A stretch of DNA of 64,000 bases from Druceiella hillmani (GCA_039881145.1 JAYKKI010000067.1:2617501-2681500), one strand, 5' to 3'; shown: positions 51,360 through 64,000, counted from the stretch's first letter. The notes: generated from the letters alone by a model not told the origin. Program-made: numbers and translations.

Positions 51360-52500
51360 ATTCTCAGTATAGTTGAAAAAACTATAAGGGCTAGTAAAAT
51401 TATTGCGCTGCTTGAAGAAGGCTATAGCCAATGTTATGTGTCTCAGCAGTATTAATGTGAGCCGTTCCACCGTCCAAAGAACCGGGCAACGATACCAAGA
51501 AACGGGCTCCGTCAATAGAAGGCCCGGTTCTGGAAGAAAACAGTGCACTGAGCCACGGGACGACCGCTTCATAGTCAGTCAAGCACTACGAAATCGTCAA
51601 GTTACGTACGTGGATCTCAAACAGAACCTCGAGGATGTCAGAGGTACACGAGTAAGCCTATGGATAGTCAGAAAGAGACTTCAGGCCGTCAATATATGTA
51701 GCTATCGCCCAGCTCGGGGCTCAATATTGCTCAGTGAGCATCGAGTTGCCAGATTGATATTCGCCCAAAATTTTTCGTTATGGACTCAGCAAGACTGGAA
51801 TAGTGTTTTATTCTCCGATGAAGCTCATATATCGATTAGTGGTGAGGATCGACGTTGGGGAGTCTTACGAAGACCTGGAGGATACTTCGCAGAAGTGTGC
51901 TTTGATGAAATCACCCCTTACAGTGGAGGCTTCGTAATGTTTTGGGCTGGTATTAACTCAGATGACCGTACCGAGTTCGTTTTTATTGAAAATGGCACAC
52001 TTAATGCGCAAAGGTACATAACAGAGGTTCTTATTCCTCATGCCCAATCCGCATTAACGATAGTTGGAGGCGAGTTCATTTTTATGGATGACAACGCTCG
52101 CGCCCACCGCTCTAGAGACGTTGATGCGTATATGCAGGAGACTGGAATTCGTTGGTTAGACTGGTCAGGTAGAAGTCCCGACCTCAATCCGATAGAACAC
52201 ATATGGGATAATCTCAAACAACCCATCAGAGCCGTAAAACCAACTCCAGAAAACATTCAGGCCCTTAAAAATGTGATCATTGCTGAATGGGAACGTATTC
52301 CTCAGAAAATGATAAAAAACATCGTCAAAAGCACGCCTAGCAGATTAAGCGCATTGATTTTAGCTAGAGTAGGCCATACTCATTACTAAATTTTCAAATT
52401 TTATGTTAAATTAATAAAAAATATTCAAAAATAAACTTTAGCCATTTTTAATGTACTGTAAAAATAAACTTTAGCCATTTTTAATGTACCTGTATGAAAA
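51360..52500 (+). mobile_element. Tc1-like element with a nearly complete transposase
   Basis: The open frame 51403-52389 (328 codons) is a Tc1 transposase. It has a helix-turn-helix part (N-V-S-R-S-T-V-Q-R, residues 18-26), an R-R-P-G-S-G-R-K AT-hook-like GRPR region (39-46), and the catalytic triad D139 (F-S-D-E-A-H), D230 (M-D-D-N-A-R-A-H) and E265 (N-P-I-E-H-I-W), spaced DD34E as in the family. The first helix (A-L-L-E-E-G-Y-S-Q-C-Y-V-S-Q-Q) is in another frame upstream of about 51449, so one frameshift plus loss of the start disable it. A 33-bp duplication lies downstream (52427-52491). Specific to the H4-E4 intron. Confidence 0.9.
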
Positions 52501-52692
52501 CGCTCGCCTGTGGACTTTACATCGTTTTTTTTTATTTATTCGCATTTTTAATCACCGAAGTAGGTAAAAACGATATTTCGATAATAAACAACAATATTCT
52601 CATCATATCGCCATATAAAATACATCAAATAATAATAAAATAACTCTGATATGATTTATTCCTATAAGTGCCCGTTTTTTTGCAAAAGAGTT

Positions 52693-52711
52693 TATATATA
52701 TATATATATAT

Positions 52712-52744
<33 letters not shown>

Positions 52745-52756
52745 AATATATATATA

Positions 52757-52824
<68 letters not shown>
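52693..52824. repeat. AT microsatellite, about 130 bp
   Basis: TATA repeats with two TGTAAATA interruptions. No coding value. Confidence 0.95.
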
Positions 52825-54211
52825 GCACATTGTAAAGCAACGATAATAAACATGTCTTAAATTGGTTATTGTGCTTTAGTGATCATTAATGATTGTCATA
52901 TTTGAATTTAGTTCTTGTTTGTTAAAATAACTTTATTTATTTGACTTTATTATCTAGGTAATTAATTATGCATTACTTACAAAATTTTCACATATATCTT
53001 CTTTACCCATTTACATCGCATAGCAATATTTCTAGGAGATTGTCAAGGTAGCTCTGAGGAAGTAATGTTTATAATTTACTAAATTTTTATATTAAGAAAT
53101 ATAATTATAATATTGCAAATAGTTTTGACGCAATAGAAAAGCACAACTTTTTCATAGACTTTAGGGCTGTTTTAGGACTGAATACATAAATTGAGCTAAT
53201 AAAAGCCGTATCAGAGTTTAATGTTTTAAAAAATTTAATTGGACTTTTAAAACTTAACATTACTGGAATCACTTCTGCGGCACTAGTTCCCACTGAAGCT
53301 TGCCCATCGTTTGTCATTTTTAAAGGAGTAGGAGAGTGTGTACTCTTATTTGCCTTTAAAATATAATTATGGATGCTGATATTACCAAACAGACACTATT
53401 TTCAGTAACTACATACATCCAGACCTACATTAAAGACAGATATATTATAAGATTTATGAATGCATTAAATGAAACATTTTTTGCTTTGTAGAAAATGGTA
53501 AGTACAAATGAGTTAAAAAAGAACAAAGGAAAAAATATATGTAATAATGTAAAAGGAAAAAGGTTTGATTGTTCAGGACTTGAAATTAATTAGTCCAATT
53601 TATGTCAGGTGTGTCAACAGACCTAATAAGAAGAGACTTATTAGGCCTATTAATGTACTTCAACAATTGTTTCTGCACTCCTTGGAGAAGCCCCGTGCCA
53701 TAGCACTGCTCGTACCCTCAGTGTTACGGCGATAGGGAAACTGTGCTCCGGAGATAAGAAAAAGAGGTTTTGCACATTGTCGCTAAAAAACTAAATGAGG
53801 TTACAAGTAATCAAAAGAAAAAAACACATGTATTATTATATAAGATATTCATTATATCTCTTCTGCCTCAGGCACATGATCTCCAATGGGGAGGTGAAAA
53901 AATTCTTCCTGTTATCAAAAGGAAAATTTAAAGTATATTTTTGGAAATGTATTTAACAATATTTGGTGAAAGACACAATTTTGAACCATTCATCATACTC
54001 ATCTATTAAGAATGGATATGAGCAAAACAGCCCTGGAAATATTGAATGCCACTCAATTTATATGAATATTTAAAGGTGTAAAGATTGTCTGGAGAAAAAC
54101 TTTGTAATTGAGTATTGAAAATCCATAGCATTAAGAAGAAAAATAGACTAAGAAAACTTCTAAAGTTTTCGCTGATTATCATTGTTTTTCAATTGCCTTT
54201 AACTTTTTCAG

Positions 54212-54247
54212 CCGTCGGAGACGTTCTAAGCGGTGGTGCCAATCTGG
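54212..54247 (+). CDS. Microexon E4 (Gly/Val segment, 36 nt)
   Basis: Bounded by TTTTTCAG and GTAAGA. Reads A-V-G-D-V-L-S-G-G-A-N-L after H4. The V-G-D-x-L-S-x-G-G core matches F4 and links types E and F. Confidence 0.68.
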
Positions 54248-55019
54248 GTAAGATTACAATTAAAGTATATTATGATGAAATTTGTAAGAGAATTTTAATC
54301 AATTTCCTGAAACTATAACATAAACAATAGTTTTCTTCATTCAATATTTCCCATCTATAATATCTATAATTTTTATCAAAATGCAAAAAAGAAACCTTTA
54401 TAATTTTATTATGTTTGTTCGTCTGTCTGTCTTCGACATCCATATAATTTTTACAATTTTAGACTTATGTATGTAAAGTTTTCCATTCAATATTAATTGA
54501 GATCTCTCATATAAAGCAATGCACTAAAAAAAATAATTGTTTATGTAAAGTGGGAGCGGAAAAATTTTTCTTTGCATGTAGTTGAAATGAATTCAATTTG
54601 ATAGGTCTTTCAAAATGGACTTGAGGTTTTATTTACATTTTTTTTATTTTAAAGAAAAGTTTGAAAAATACTTATCTCCAAATCAATCTTAAATTCAAAT
54701 ACTAATCTTGGGTTTACTACAAGTATATTTAACATATTGATGTCATTGAGTTTCCACCAAATTCCGTGCAAGACCAAGAGGTATTGTGTAGATTCTACCA
54801 ATGGTTTTCTAGAGATTTTAAGACATACAAATCGGAGTAGCTTTTGATTCTATATACATTTAGGTAAAATTTCATTAATAAGTGAAAGCACATGTAAGTT
54901 TTGACATGATAATAACACCAACGTGATGTCATTGGTCTTTGGCTGATTTTTTTCATGTGGTGTCCCTGTATAGTGTTAAGAGAATTAATTTTTTACACAT
55001 ATTTCTTCTCTTTTTTTAG

Positions 55020-55061
55020 TTGGGGACACTCTATCAAACATTGGTGGACTCTTTTCTGATG
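55020..55061 (+). CDS. Microexon F4 (Gly/Leu segment, 42 nt)
   Basis: Bounded by TTTTTTTAG and GTATGT. Reads V-G-D-T-L-S-N-I-G-G-L-F-S-D; differs from F1 by three conservative residues and several silent bases. Confidence 0.7.
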
Positions 55062-55539
55062 GTATGTTATTTCATAAAATATCTTTTTGCAAATGTAGTA
55101 AATAAGTATGTACCGATTTGCAATCAATATTGTGTTAATTAGAACAATGGACTAGTGTGATATTATCATACTTTTTAGACTTAACTAAGTAAGATGTACA
55201 AATATTTATGCGAGTGGGATGGTCGTGATCTATAATAATAATGGAGCATTACATGAAGTTCCGGATATAATTTTTTTTAATATCATAGTAATCTCATTCT
55301 TAAGTCAATATATTTTATAATAAGGATTCTGAATATTCACATTATGATTCCAGTATTGATCTGAAAGTTTTATTTAAGTGTATTCCAAGAATATGTTTCC
55401 CTTATACATAAACAGGAGAATATAAATACATCTTACTTTGTCAGAAAAGTCATGATGCATTTTGGTAACACAGGACGTGATGTTATTGTGTATTGCTAAC
55501 TTCATACTGAAAACTAATTGTGCGATTTGGTTTTGGAAT

Positions 55540-56240
55540 TATTGTAGCAAGGGTAAACCAAACATGGAAGACCAAACTTAATTTTTGCTGTATTTTACCC
55601 TTTTTTTCCTTTAAGGGATGAATGTGCGTCAAGTTTGTGCAAAGTTGCAACAATCTCAGTGGTTGAGAAAATTTTGTGGTCAGGGGGGTTCACCAACGAT
55701 GATGATGGCAAAATGAAGATATTAATAGAGTCAAATCCATATTATATGACAAGAGTGACAGCAGAAAAGTAAGCTAGGATAAGCAAAAAAGCTGGAACAT
55801 GTAAGCAAATTCGATACTTGGGATTTTAATAAACTCAAAGGTTCAGTTTACAGCGTGTATATGCTCAGCACAGATACGGAAAATGATACTTTTTTGAAGT
55901 GATTAATAATTAGTGAGGAGAAATGAATTGTTTACAACAATGTGGCACGCAAACGGTCTTTGTTTTGAGGTGAGGTGTTCCATCATGTCATAGTTTGTTG
56001 GAGCTTGGAGTGGTGTGTCCCAATACTGGCCTAATCTTACGCCCTCAGACTACCAACTGTTTTGCCCTTTTTAAAACTCCTTGCATAGTATAGTGTTAAA
56101 TTCTGATGAGGTTTTAAATCAGCACCTTGTTCAGTTTTCCCCTGATAAAGACAGGACTTTCCATACATGAGGAATTATGAAGCTTATCGAAAGATATTGA
56201 AACATTCAATCTTTGTTCTTCATATAATTAAATGACTTTA
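55540..56240 (+). mobile_element. Mariner element B relic, block 4 copy
   Basis: Keeps I-S-E-E-M-N-C-L-Q-Q-C-G-T (55910-55950), then P-N-L-T-P-S-D-Y-Q-L-F near 56030-56065. Homologous position to the three other F-to-G relics. Confidence 0.65.
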
Positions 56241-56347
56241 AAGAACTTAAATGAAATGTATCATGACTTTTCAGACAATTCAGTATAAAGTAATTTCCGG
56301 AGGAGTAAAAGCACATTTAATTCATTATTTTTATAATATTGTTTCAG

Positions 56348-56368
56348 ACAAGAAAACAAAAACAGATC
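56348..56368 (+). CDS. Microexon G4 (Lys-rich linker, 21 nt)
   Basis: Bounded by TGTTTCAG and GTAAGT. Reads D-K-K-T-K-T-D. Confidence 0.68.
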
Positions 56369-56918
56369 GTAAGTACTAGGACATTTTCATTTTTAATGAT
56401 TTTTATTGTAGGTGCTAGATGATTTGCCATAAGTAGGCTTTGGCAACTAAATACCTAGTCCCAATGCTATAAATGCTGAAATGTTAGAAGCTGTCAAGAT
56501 TTTTAGATAACGGAGGAAAGAGTTTACTGTATACCCAGTTATTTGACATGTCCTGAGATCTAGGTATCTTGGAAAATGATATGAATTTGTATTGTTATGT
56601 AAATGCCAGAGTTCCAGTTCTTTGTAAGCAAACATAATAATAGTTTAGAAATTAACTTTTTCCTCAGAGCAAAACAAGCAAAATATTTTTCTATCTTTTA
56701 ATGAAATCTATTTTCCACCCGTCAAAAACCATCATATAACAATTACAACAGCAATACTTTATGGATAAAATTTAAAAAAATCAGACATGAAATTTTTCCT
56801 ACTTTATGGTATGAAATTATTCCATTCTAATATTGTAAAATAGTAAAGACCAGAGAACAATTTATGAAATTTATCATGACCAGCAGTTTTTTAATTGTTT
56901 TAATAAATTAAAAATATA

Positions 56919-57228
56919 AAAAAATATTATTGTTGAAAAACTTACATAAACTTCAAGTTCATCTCTAGTAAATAAATATTTGTATGCATGTAAAAAATTA
57001 TTTGTACGCATGTAATATACTTATATATAGAGTTGCAGTTGTAGATGAATCTCATTTAGTTATCTCTCTAGATGAATCTTATTAGTTAAAAAATATTATT
57101 GTTGAAAAACTTACGTAAACTTCATGTATCTCTTGTAAATAAATATATGTATGCATGTAAAAAATTATATGTACGCATGTAATATACTTATATATAGAGT
57201 TGCAATTCTAGATGAATCTCATTTAGTC
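56919..57228. repeat. Tandem duplication, period about 168 bp
   Basis: AAAATATTATTGTTGAAAAA through GATGAATCTCATTTAGT occurs twice, at about 56919-57060 and 57088-57228, nearly identical. No exon lies inside. Confidence 0.85.
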
Positions 57229-57648
57229 TTGATAGTACTTACCGGTTTACAAACAACTTAAACCGTAGCCTTTTTGTAAATGACTACTGTTCTGCAAAAA
57301 TGGCTTGTAGTCATATAATATAGAGTAGAAAAATATTGACAACTTCGTTAAAAATGATTGAAAGTTTATATCAATGCTACATTAATAGCAATTAGTCTTG
57401 ATGGTATGATATACCACTTGATCTATAATAAATAATCAGCGGTGTCAATTTAATGGCAGCTTTTTGAAAGAGCATGCGGCTTTGGAAATATAGGTTTGTA
57501 GATTTTTTAAAGAGCATGAGGAATCGTATAAGAATTTGATGACACAAAACATTTTTTTTAAAATGTATTTTTTGATTGAGTAACGTTGATGAGATAAACA
57601 CATATATATGAAATTAAAATATATATTCATTTGTAATTTTATTTTTAG

Positions 57649-57666
57649 CCAAGAAAGTACCAGCCA
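57649..57666 (+). CDS. Microexon A5 (Lys-rich linker, 18 nt)
   Basis: Bounded by ATTTTTAG and GTAAGT. Reads P-K-K-V-P-A; one codon shorter than the other A exons. Confidence 0.62.
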
Positions 57667-57922
57667 GTAAGTAACTTTATGTTCAATCACTATAAAATTA
57701 AATTGTCTTTTTTTGTGTATTTAATGGTAATGGTTTTTTAATAAAGCAGCTATGTTTGTAACATGGCCAATTTAAAATGTGAAAAATATGTTTGAGTTAT
57801 TGGATTTATTTCAATAAGTAATGACAAGTTTAGTACAATACATAAATTGTTTTGTTTATTTTACAAATTTTTTTTTAATAATTGTTTTGTTTATTTTACA
57901 AAGTTTATTTTACAAATTTCAA

Positions 57923-57999
57923 AAATTTACTTGGTTTATAAATTTACTTGGTTTACAAATTTACTTGGTTTACAAATTTACTTGGTTTATTAAATGAAT
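57923..57999. repeat. 17-bp tandem repeat
   Basis: Four to five copies of AAATTTACTTGGTTTAC just upstream of exon I5. Confidence 0.85.
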
Positions 58000-58041
58000 T
58001 CCTTGGTTTATACAATTTCTTTTTTTAATTCTTTATTTCAG

Positions 58042-58071
58042 ATCCTTTCCTTAAATCCAAAAAAGATGGTC
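58042..58071 (+). CDS. Microexon I5 (30 nt)
   Basis: Bounded by TATTTCAG and GTAAGT, phase 1-1. Reads N-P-F-L-K-S-K-K-D-G after A5. It is the only copy of type I with good splice sites and the expected length relation; copies in blocks 1 and 4 are dead. Confidence 0.6.
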
Positions 58072-61000
58072 GTAAGTGTTTCAATTTATAAATTAATAAT
58101 ATTTGCATAACTAGGGAGGCCGAATTCACGTTATATGGGATAATATATTTTATCACCTCTAACGGTGCCAGTATCACTAATGATATTGTATTATCTTAGT
58201 ACATTTTGATCAATCATGATATTTAGTTATAACTTTTGCAATATACAACCAATGTTTTTTCAATATACCTATTTTACTTGCTAGATGTCATTCAGGGAAT
58301 AAATCACGCCGGTATTTTTTGGGTGATATCATGTTATATATAATGTATAAAATGATGCATCAAATGATATATTTATCATAATTAAAGTACAAAAACGTCT
58401 TTTTCCGCAAAATGATACAATGCTACAAGATGATTGCTCAATTGAAAATTAATTAAAAAGTATTATTTATAAAGCACGATTGCTTAATGTCATTCAAACA
58501 GCACTTACTTGTAACTTAGAACTTCTAATCTCGAATTACGTAACTTCGTTACTCCGGAGTTTTGTAGTGGCTAACCATAAAATTCCAGAGTGTGATTTGA
58601 AAAGCAGAATTATTTTTGGAATTTAATAAAGTTGCGTAACGTTTGTGTTTTTTAATCAAGTCGATCTACAACTGAATACAATATCAAGCATTCACATGTG
58701 TCTACACACATGCAGTCACACAAACATATATGCTATATTGCTCATTCCACAACAGCTGCCACTGTCAATTGCCTTGCAAAACCTCTCACTTGTATAGATG
58801 GAAAGAGGAGCATACTACTTATGCTCCTTTTCCAGGAGGTCTAAATTGACTGTGAAAGTTTTTTCCATGGAAGGAAATGAAATTTTAATAAAAACAAATA
58901 ATGAAAAAATAGCTATGATATTTGTTGCTGTTTTACAGAGGCTGATATATGAGTCATTAATTTCTAGCTTTTGAGCATTTTCACCAAATAATAAAATATA
59001 TTTAGAGGTCATGACCCTTCAAATGGAGCAATACAACTTAAAATAATGCAAAAAAGAATCAAGTGCAAGTTGAATTCGTGCTTTGAGGGTTCCTTACCGT
59101 TAAATCATGTTATAGCAAACCTTTGTAAGTAGGTAATTTACAAATATACAATAAAAAAAAACTGAAAATCGAAGAAGCAAAAGATTAATTTGTCAAACAA
59201 TAATTCCACATAAGTTTATAAAGTAATGATTTATTCCTCGACTTGCACAAAATGTACAAAATTCAAGACCTTTTGTAGAAAATTACAATTTTGATGGGAA
59301 CGGGAAAATAGAGCCAGTGCGAAGTACCCTTAATAGTTTTGATGAGTGAGTCAGTGTGTGATATTCGAAAGGCGGTATATTTTTATTGCATTGAGTAAGA
59401 TGCTTCAAATTTTGATGGTTCTATGAGGCTATAGAGACTTAGTATTTGATATTAATTTCATCTGGAAAAGAGTCTTAAGACACTGATAGACACATGGATA
59501 ACAAAGTGATCTTCGTTCTGAAGTAGGGAACACTAATAAAAAGAAAGTAAATTGTTGAAACTAATATCTGACTGAAACCTACAAGTATTTCGTGTATGTC
59601 CTACTTTTTGAACCTGATTATTTTCTCCTGCAGAGAATTTTAAATGTGTGTCTTGATGCTCTCTTTCTGATAGATTGCTTAGTGCCTTATCCTTTTTAAA
59701 ATTGCACTATCAAAGTAAATTGGTATTTGTTTGTCTCATTTTTTAAATTTTGTTTGTCTCAGATTTTATTGATACAAAAAACTATGTTGACATCAAATGC
59801 TAAAAAATTAGAAAATAAATCTTGGTCATTTAAAATTAACTAAACATTTTTAGTGAAAAAAATGTATACGTGAACACAAAAGAGGGGGGTTTTGAAGGCC
59901 CCTTAAAAGTATCCCAAATCTACTATCGAACAAGGGATTCCACCCAAGAGGGTTAAGCACTGTTCCTACTCAATGAGCCATTCAGAGTCTGCATTTTTAA
60001 TAGAACGCTTTTCAGTCCACACTCAACCAAATTATGGTGGCTAGAAATCCCTTGATCTAAAGGTTTGCATAGTTCTATGTTAATACAGTCTCTAGCAAAA
60101 CTCTACCTGCATCATCATGCTCACTACAATAAAATAATACATGATTTGCATCCTGCATATTGAAACCACAGGAGCACGCCGGGCTGTCCCTTAATGCAAA
60201 ATGATATAAACTCACATGAAAGGCGCCATGTCCCGTCAAGAATTGTGAGGTATAACAATCGCTATTGAGCCAGTTTTCTTTATTCACACAGAAACATTGG
60301 GGAAAAATAACCTAGTGCTTTTCACTTTGGAACTGGGAGAAATCCACCTGGACTGATTGTGACTGATGATGACCTCAAAAATATGTCTTTTTCTATTCAA
60401 AAGTAGTTCATTCATAACAAATTCGAGGCTAAATGGACTCATAATGAATTTCCTACCTCAAGCCAGTGTGAAATTGGTCACCTGTTCTACGATCATTAGG
60501 TTAGCAGGTAGAAATCCTGCCAATGTCAGCCAAGCTTAATAATTTCTAATAGTAGTAGTACATCATTTTTTCCCGTCTGCTTAACACGTTGCAAACATTT
60601 TATTTATTGAATTTATCTGCTTTTTTGACCACCTTTTTTTAGAAGACACTCAACCAATATTTAGTTAATAAACATAATTTTAATTGATTACAAAATGTAT
60701 GCTATGCAGACTTCATACTAGATATAATGTTATAGCAACCAAATGTTCATTTATTTACTGCCAGATGGCACTGATTAAACTTTCGTTAGTCTCTATAAGA
60801 ACTGTGCAACATGCTATCAGTGCTATGTGGTGATAAATTAAAGAACTTCTGATTGCACTGCTGTTTATTTTAGTTTGAAGGCCCCATAGTGTACCTATCG
60901 TAATCAATAAAAATTGTTTATAACTTCTAAATACAGTACAGCGCAGTACATTTTATAAAAGTATTTTAATAATTCATAAGTACAATAAAATATTTCATTT

Positions 61001-61699
61001 TTTAAAAACTTAAACTTGTATTTACTCATAATACAGGTTATGTTTACTGATGACATAGGTACTTTACATTCAATAATATTTACTATTTTCTGTCGATAAT
61101 ATACTACACGATTATTAATGAAAATGTAACTAAAAGTTCTTATTTTTATGGTTTTCAAGCCTTTATCTTTGTTTGTTGCACGGTCTTCATAAAAAGTTTA
61201 AATTTTCCAAAGAACCAAGTTGGCACTATTAAATGTTTGCAATGAAAGTAGTTTGTTTATATATTTTTTTATTTCTAAAACAGATATTTAACACTTATCT
61301 CTGATTACTTGTAACTATAGTCTGTTTTTTTTCATTTCAAGATATCATACATGAATATAATTTCATATTAACGGTAATATAATGGCAGAAAGATGTTACT
61401 ATATATTCTGCGATGAACCAAAAGTGATAAAAAATTATAATTTATAATGTTATATGAAATGGGAGAATATAAAAATTTTTTGTGTTAGATCTGCAAATTA
61501 AAAAGAAAAAAAGCCAGTCACATAATGAATTTTACCCATGAAGTATAAACCTAACATTTCTCCATGAATTTTGATATATATTGAGATGTAAAATGGAAGG
61601 TTGATATATTGCAAAACTGCCTTTTTCTTAAGATCACAATGTTGATTTTTCTGTCTTATTGTTCAAAACATTAATAATAAAGTCAAACCTGTCTTCCAG
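58072..61699 (+). other. Long intron-like stretch without recognised exons
   Basis: The first part matches the downstream flank of exon I in other blocks (58080-58700 against 34600-35150), and 59325-59400 resembles the start of the RT relic at 41695. No B to G exon follows, so block 5 ends here. Confidence 0.5.
60060..60300 (-). mobile_element. Non-LTR polymerase C-terminal relic
   Basis: The minus-strand frame 60287-60075 reads Q-F-L-T-G-H-G-A-F-H-V-S-L and then C-S-C-G-F-N-M-Q-D-A-N-H-V-L-F-Y-C. This is the conserved C-terminal C-x-C-x-D-x-H-x-x-x-x-C region of Jockey/R1-type polymerases. Isolated fragment. Confidence 0.75.
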
Positions 61700-61717
61700 A
61701 TTCTGATGACGACGAGG
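61700..61717 (+). CDS. Microexon J (acidic, 18 nt)
   Basis: Bounded by TCTTCCAG and GTATGT, phase 1-1. Reads H-S-D-D-D-E after I5. Not related to the repeat exons. Single copy, so support comes from splice sites, phase and the similar exon K. Confidence 0.5.
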
Positions 61718-61869
61718 GTATGTCGAAATTCACTTTATATTAACTCTTTCTCAAAATGGTGATGACGCGGACTGGCGCTATTTATTGCAGCCAGTTGGAA
61801 TTAGCATCAAAATATTGTGACAATGATATTTTGTAACATTATTTTTCCATATCTTTAGCCTGTTTAACA

Positions 61870-63586
61870 ATGAAAAACAAAATAAACCAGCAGTCTTGTG
61901 TAAAACACACAAAACAAAACTTTTATCAAAACAAAATTTTCCAGTACAGAAATCACAGGAGACACAGAAATGCTATTGTTAAAAAAAAATGTGAGCTATG
62001 TCAAAAAAAAAATTTCACGAACAGAAAAATTCATATATTCGTTATGTGGTTTGTCACATAAATTATGTTTTCTTTGTATTCTTATGTAACTTCACGCCAT
62101 ATCAGTTTCTTGAAATAAAATTTATGCTTTTAATGTGATAATTATTTATATCCCATACTACAAAGAAACAGAGGGAATTCTGTATCACTGAAAAGTTATG
62201 CAACTAATATTTAACATTCTGAACAGTCATATGACATAGAAATATTACTGCAGACCTGCCAGTAACATTCATGTGCATGGAAATGCGATATTATAGCTAG
62301 ATTTTTGAATCCGATTTTCCTATTTTAATTAAAAACAATAGGGTGAATGTAACAAAACCAAAAGATGTAAATTTATCCTATGTTAAGTTTTTGTAAAACA
62401 TATGTTTAAATCTGAAGGACTCGTATCTTGAAAACGGTGTGGTTTTGAGGTCATATTGAGGTTACACGCACTTCATTTAAGTCTTAGGACCACTTAAATT
62501 TTATAATATTGAGGACGCCGTAAAAATCCTTTCCCTAATTTTGCTGTGATAGGTATCAAACAAACAGAGAGACAAACAAATATTTTTAAAATGTTCTTTT
62601 TTTTTAATTGTATGCACAGCCTTTTATGCCTTTACTGTTTTATTATATGTACAGTTTGTTTTTACATTTTTTTACAAGTTTTGATACTTTGAACTTTTTT
62701 TCTCATGAACACCATAGGTGCAAAAGTGAGTTATTTTTAAAATTTGGTACATAGAGCAAGGAATGAGATGCTTACAAAATTAAATCATTATCTAGCTATT
62801 TGTAGAAAATTTTTGGAATATGAAACAAATAAATAAAAAAGGTGACCAGAAAAATAAATTACTGTTGTTAAAGTAAACAAAAGAAAAAACAGTTCTAAAA
62901 ATTCATCAAATTTCATTTTCTTTTGGTTTCCAAAATTATTAATGATATAAATGTGAAAAAATTTGTGAAAACATACTAAGTATGTTAATTTTCAAGATCG
63001 TAGAAAAATTGTTAGCAGGTCTTTCACACTGAAATGGTTCTAAAAAATTCAAAGACTTGCAAAGAAATTGTATTAAAATGTTTTTATAATTCACTTTTTA
63101 TAATCGATGTTATCTTTATTTATATTCATACATACATCGGTGAAGCGAATATGAATATTGAGGAAGTTTATAACCAATAACAAATCAAAAGTCTATGAAG
63201 ACAAGTGGCGGATTTTACTTTTTTCTACAAATCCATCAATGGACAAATTGATTCCCTGGAGATATTAGAACAATTCGGCCTTATCTGCTCTAAATGAGGT
63301 TTAAGGACTTGAAAAGTGAGGTTTAAGGATCTAAGAAAGCTATGTGTACCACGGGGCAAGAAACAGGTAGTAAATCTACTTAATGAATATTATTTTGATG
63401 TCAATATTTTTGAAAATATTTATCAATCTCTTGTCAAATGTAAAAAATACTGTACTGACTCACTGATACATTGCATCTCATTTATATTGAATTTTTACAA
63501 AAACAAATATTGCTAATTGCTAATTTCAGTTATATATAGCCAATTATATAAATATATATTAATTTAATTTCTCTTTCAATTACCAG
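61870..63586. other. Intron-like stretch, nothing recognised
   Basis: AT-rich. A weak LINE-tail-like segment (62400-62580, ending CAAACAAACAGAGAGACAAA) is the only distinctive part. The frames at 61870 and 63316 show no motif. Confidence 0.4.
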
Positions 63587-63598
63587 ATGACGAAGATG
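63587..63598 (+). CDS. Microexon K (acidic, 12 nt)
   Basis: Bounded by TTACCAG and GTAAGT, phase 1-1. Adds D-D-E-D after J. At four codons it is the smallest exon in the window. Single copy; the correct phase and the acidic theme shared with J support it. Confidence 0.5.
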
Positions 63599-63976
63599 GT
63601 AAGTTTATTTCTTTATTCATATATTAGATTTAGGACATATTTTTTTTATTTCTGCATATTTTGTATAATATAAGTTCTACTTATTAATTTAAGATAAACA
63701 GTTTACTATTATAAACATTTATGTTGATGATTTCCCCTGTTTAAAATATTTTTTACTTTGCTTGTTTTACGTCTCGCACACAGCAACCAGATAAAATATG
63801 CTCCGTCTTGCTTGTTTTCTTTGCACTAGACACACAAAATCTATATAGTCTTTAATATTTTCTATAATTAATTTTATTAAATAACATCCTTCTAAGTTAA
63901 TAAGGCTGCTTTTTAATAGACTGTTCAAAGAGGATGTAAATATTATTTCAATTTCAATACTGTTAGTAATTTACAG

Positions 63977-64000
63977 ATGCCAGAGGAGTCAAGTTTACCA
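63977..64000 (+). CDS. Exon L, start only (runs off the edge)
   Basis: Acceptor TTTACAG at 63970-63976, then an open frame in the required phase: D-A-R-G-V-K-F-T. The rest lies beyond 64000. Confidence 0.45.

Noticed and set aside
62715..62735. Possible microexon GTGCAAAA between CCATAG and GTGAGT
   Set aside because: Eight bases would break the phase kept by every other exon, and there is no second copy.

Overview
The window is AT-rich animal nuclear DNA, most likely from an arthropod and probably an insect. Evidence for this: Tc1, mariner, hAT-like and Jockey/CR1-like non-LTR remnants of types common in insects, a degenerate stretch rich in the insect telomere motif TTAGG/GGTTAG (43656-43818), long AT microsatellites, and GT-AG introns of 0.15-5 kb. 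The species cannot be fixed from sequence alone; a hemipteran would fit but is inference. There is no ordinary long-ORF host gene; nearly all long ORFs are transposon relics or chance frames.

The main content is one plus-strand gene made almost entirely of microexons. I place about 32 exons of 12-42 nt between 7438 and the right edge. All lie between plausible AG and GT sites and all internal ones are symmetric phase 1-1, a phase choice that is the only open one for the three longest exon types. The exons fall into families (named here A, I, B, C, D, E', H, E, F, G) that recur in the same order with their introns: A1-G1 (7438-18286), A2-G2 (19187-33274), A3-G3 (34234-39342, internally deleted), A4-G4 (40301-56368), then A5-I5 (57649-58071) and a different acidic tail J-K-L (61700 to the edge). 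The gene therefore grew by tandem segmental duplication of a roughly 12-17 kb block. The encoded chain alternates 12-14 residue Gly/Leu/Val/Asn segments (types B, E, E', F) with 6-7 residue Lys-rich linkers (A, C, D, G, H). It contains no cysteine in the confident exons. The 5' end (start codon, any signal peptide) and the 3' end lie outside the window or were not recognised. I do not recognise the protein family.

Layout: 1-1640 minus-strand Jockey-like LINE relic; 1641-3700 no gene seen; 3740-4000 start of homology to the G-to-A intron; 4000-7145 a large insertion holding a decayed hAT-like transposase on the minus strand; 7438-58071 the repeated microexon blocks, with introns carrying mariner, DUF4817-type mariner, Tc1 and LINE relics; 58072-61699 long intron with LINE relics; 61700-64000 acidic microexons. 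Several transposon relics sit at the same place in two to four blocks, so they were present before the block duplicated and can be used to order the duplications.

Working interpretation (inference): a rapidly restructured but coding-constrained gene for a repetitive, Lys-rich, cysteine-free, possibly secreted protein. Its architecture resembles schistosome micro-exon genes and aphid bicycle genes in exon style only; the encoded sequence resembles neither as far as I can tell.
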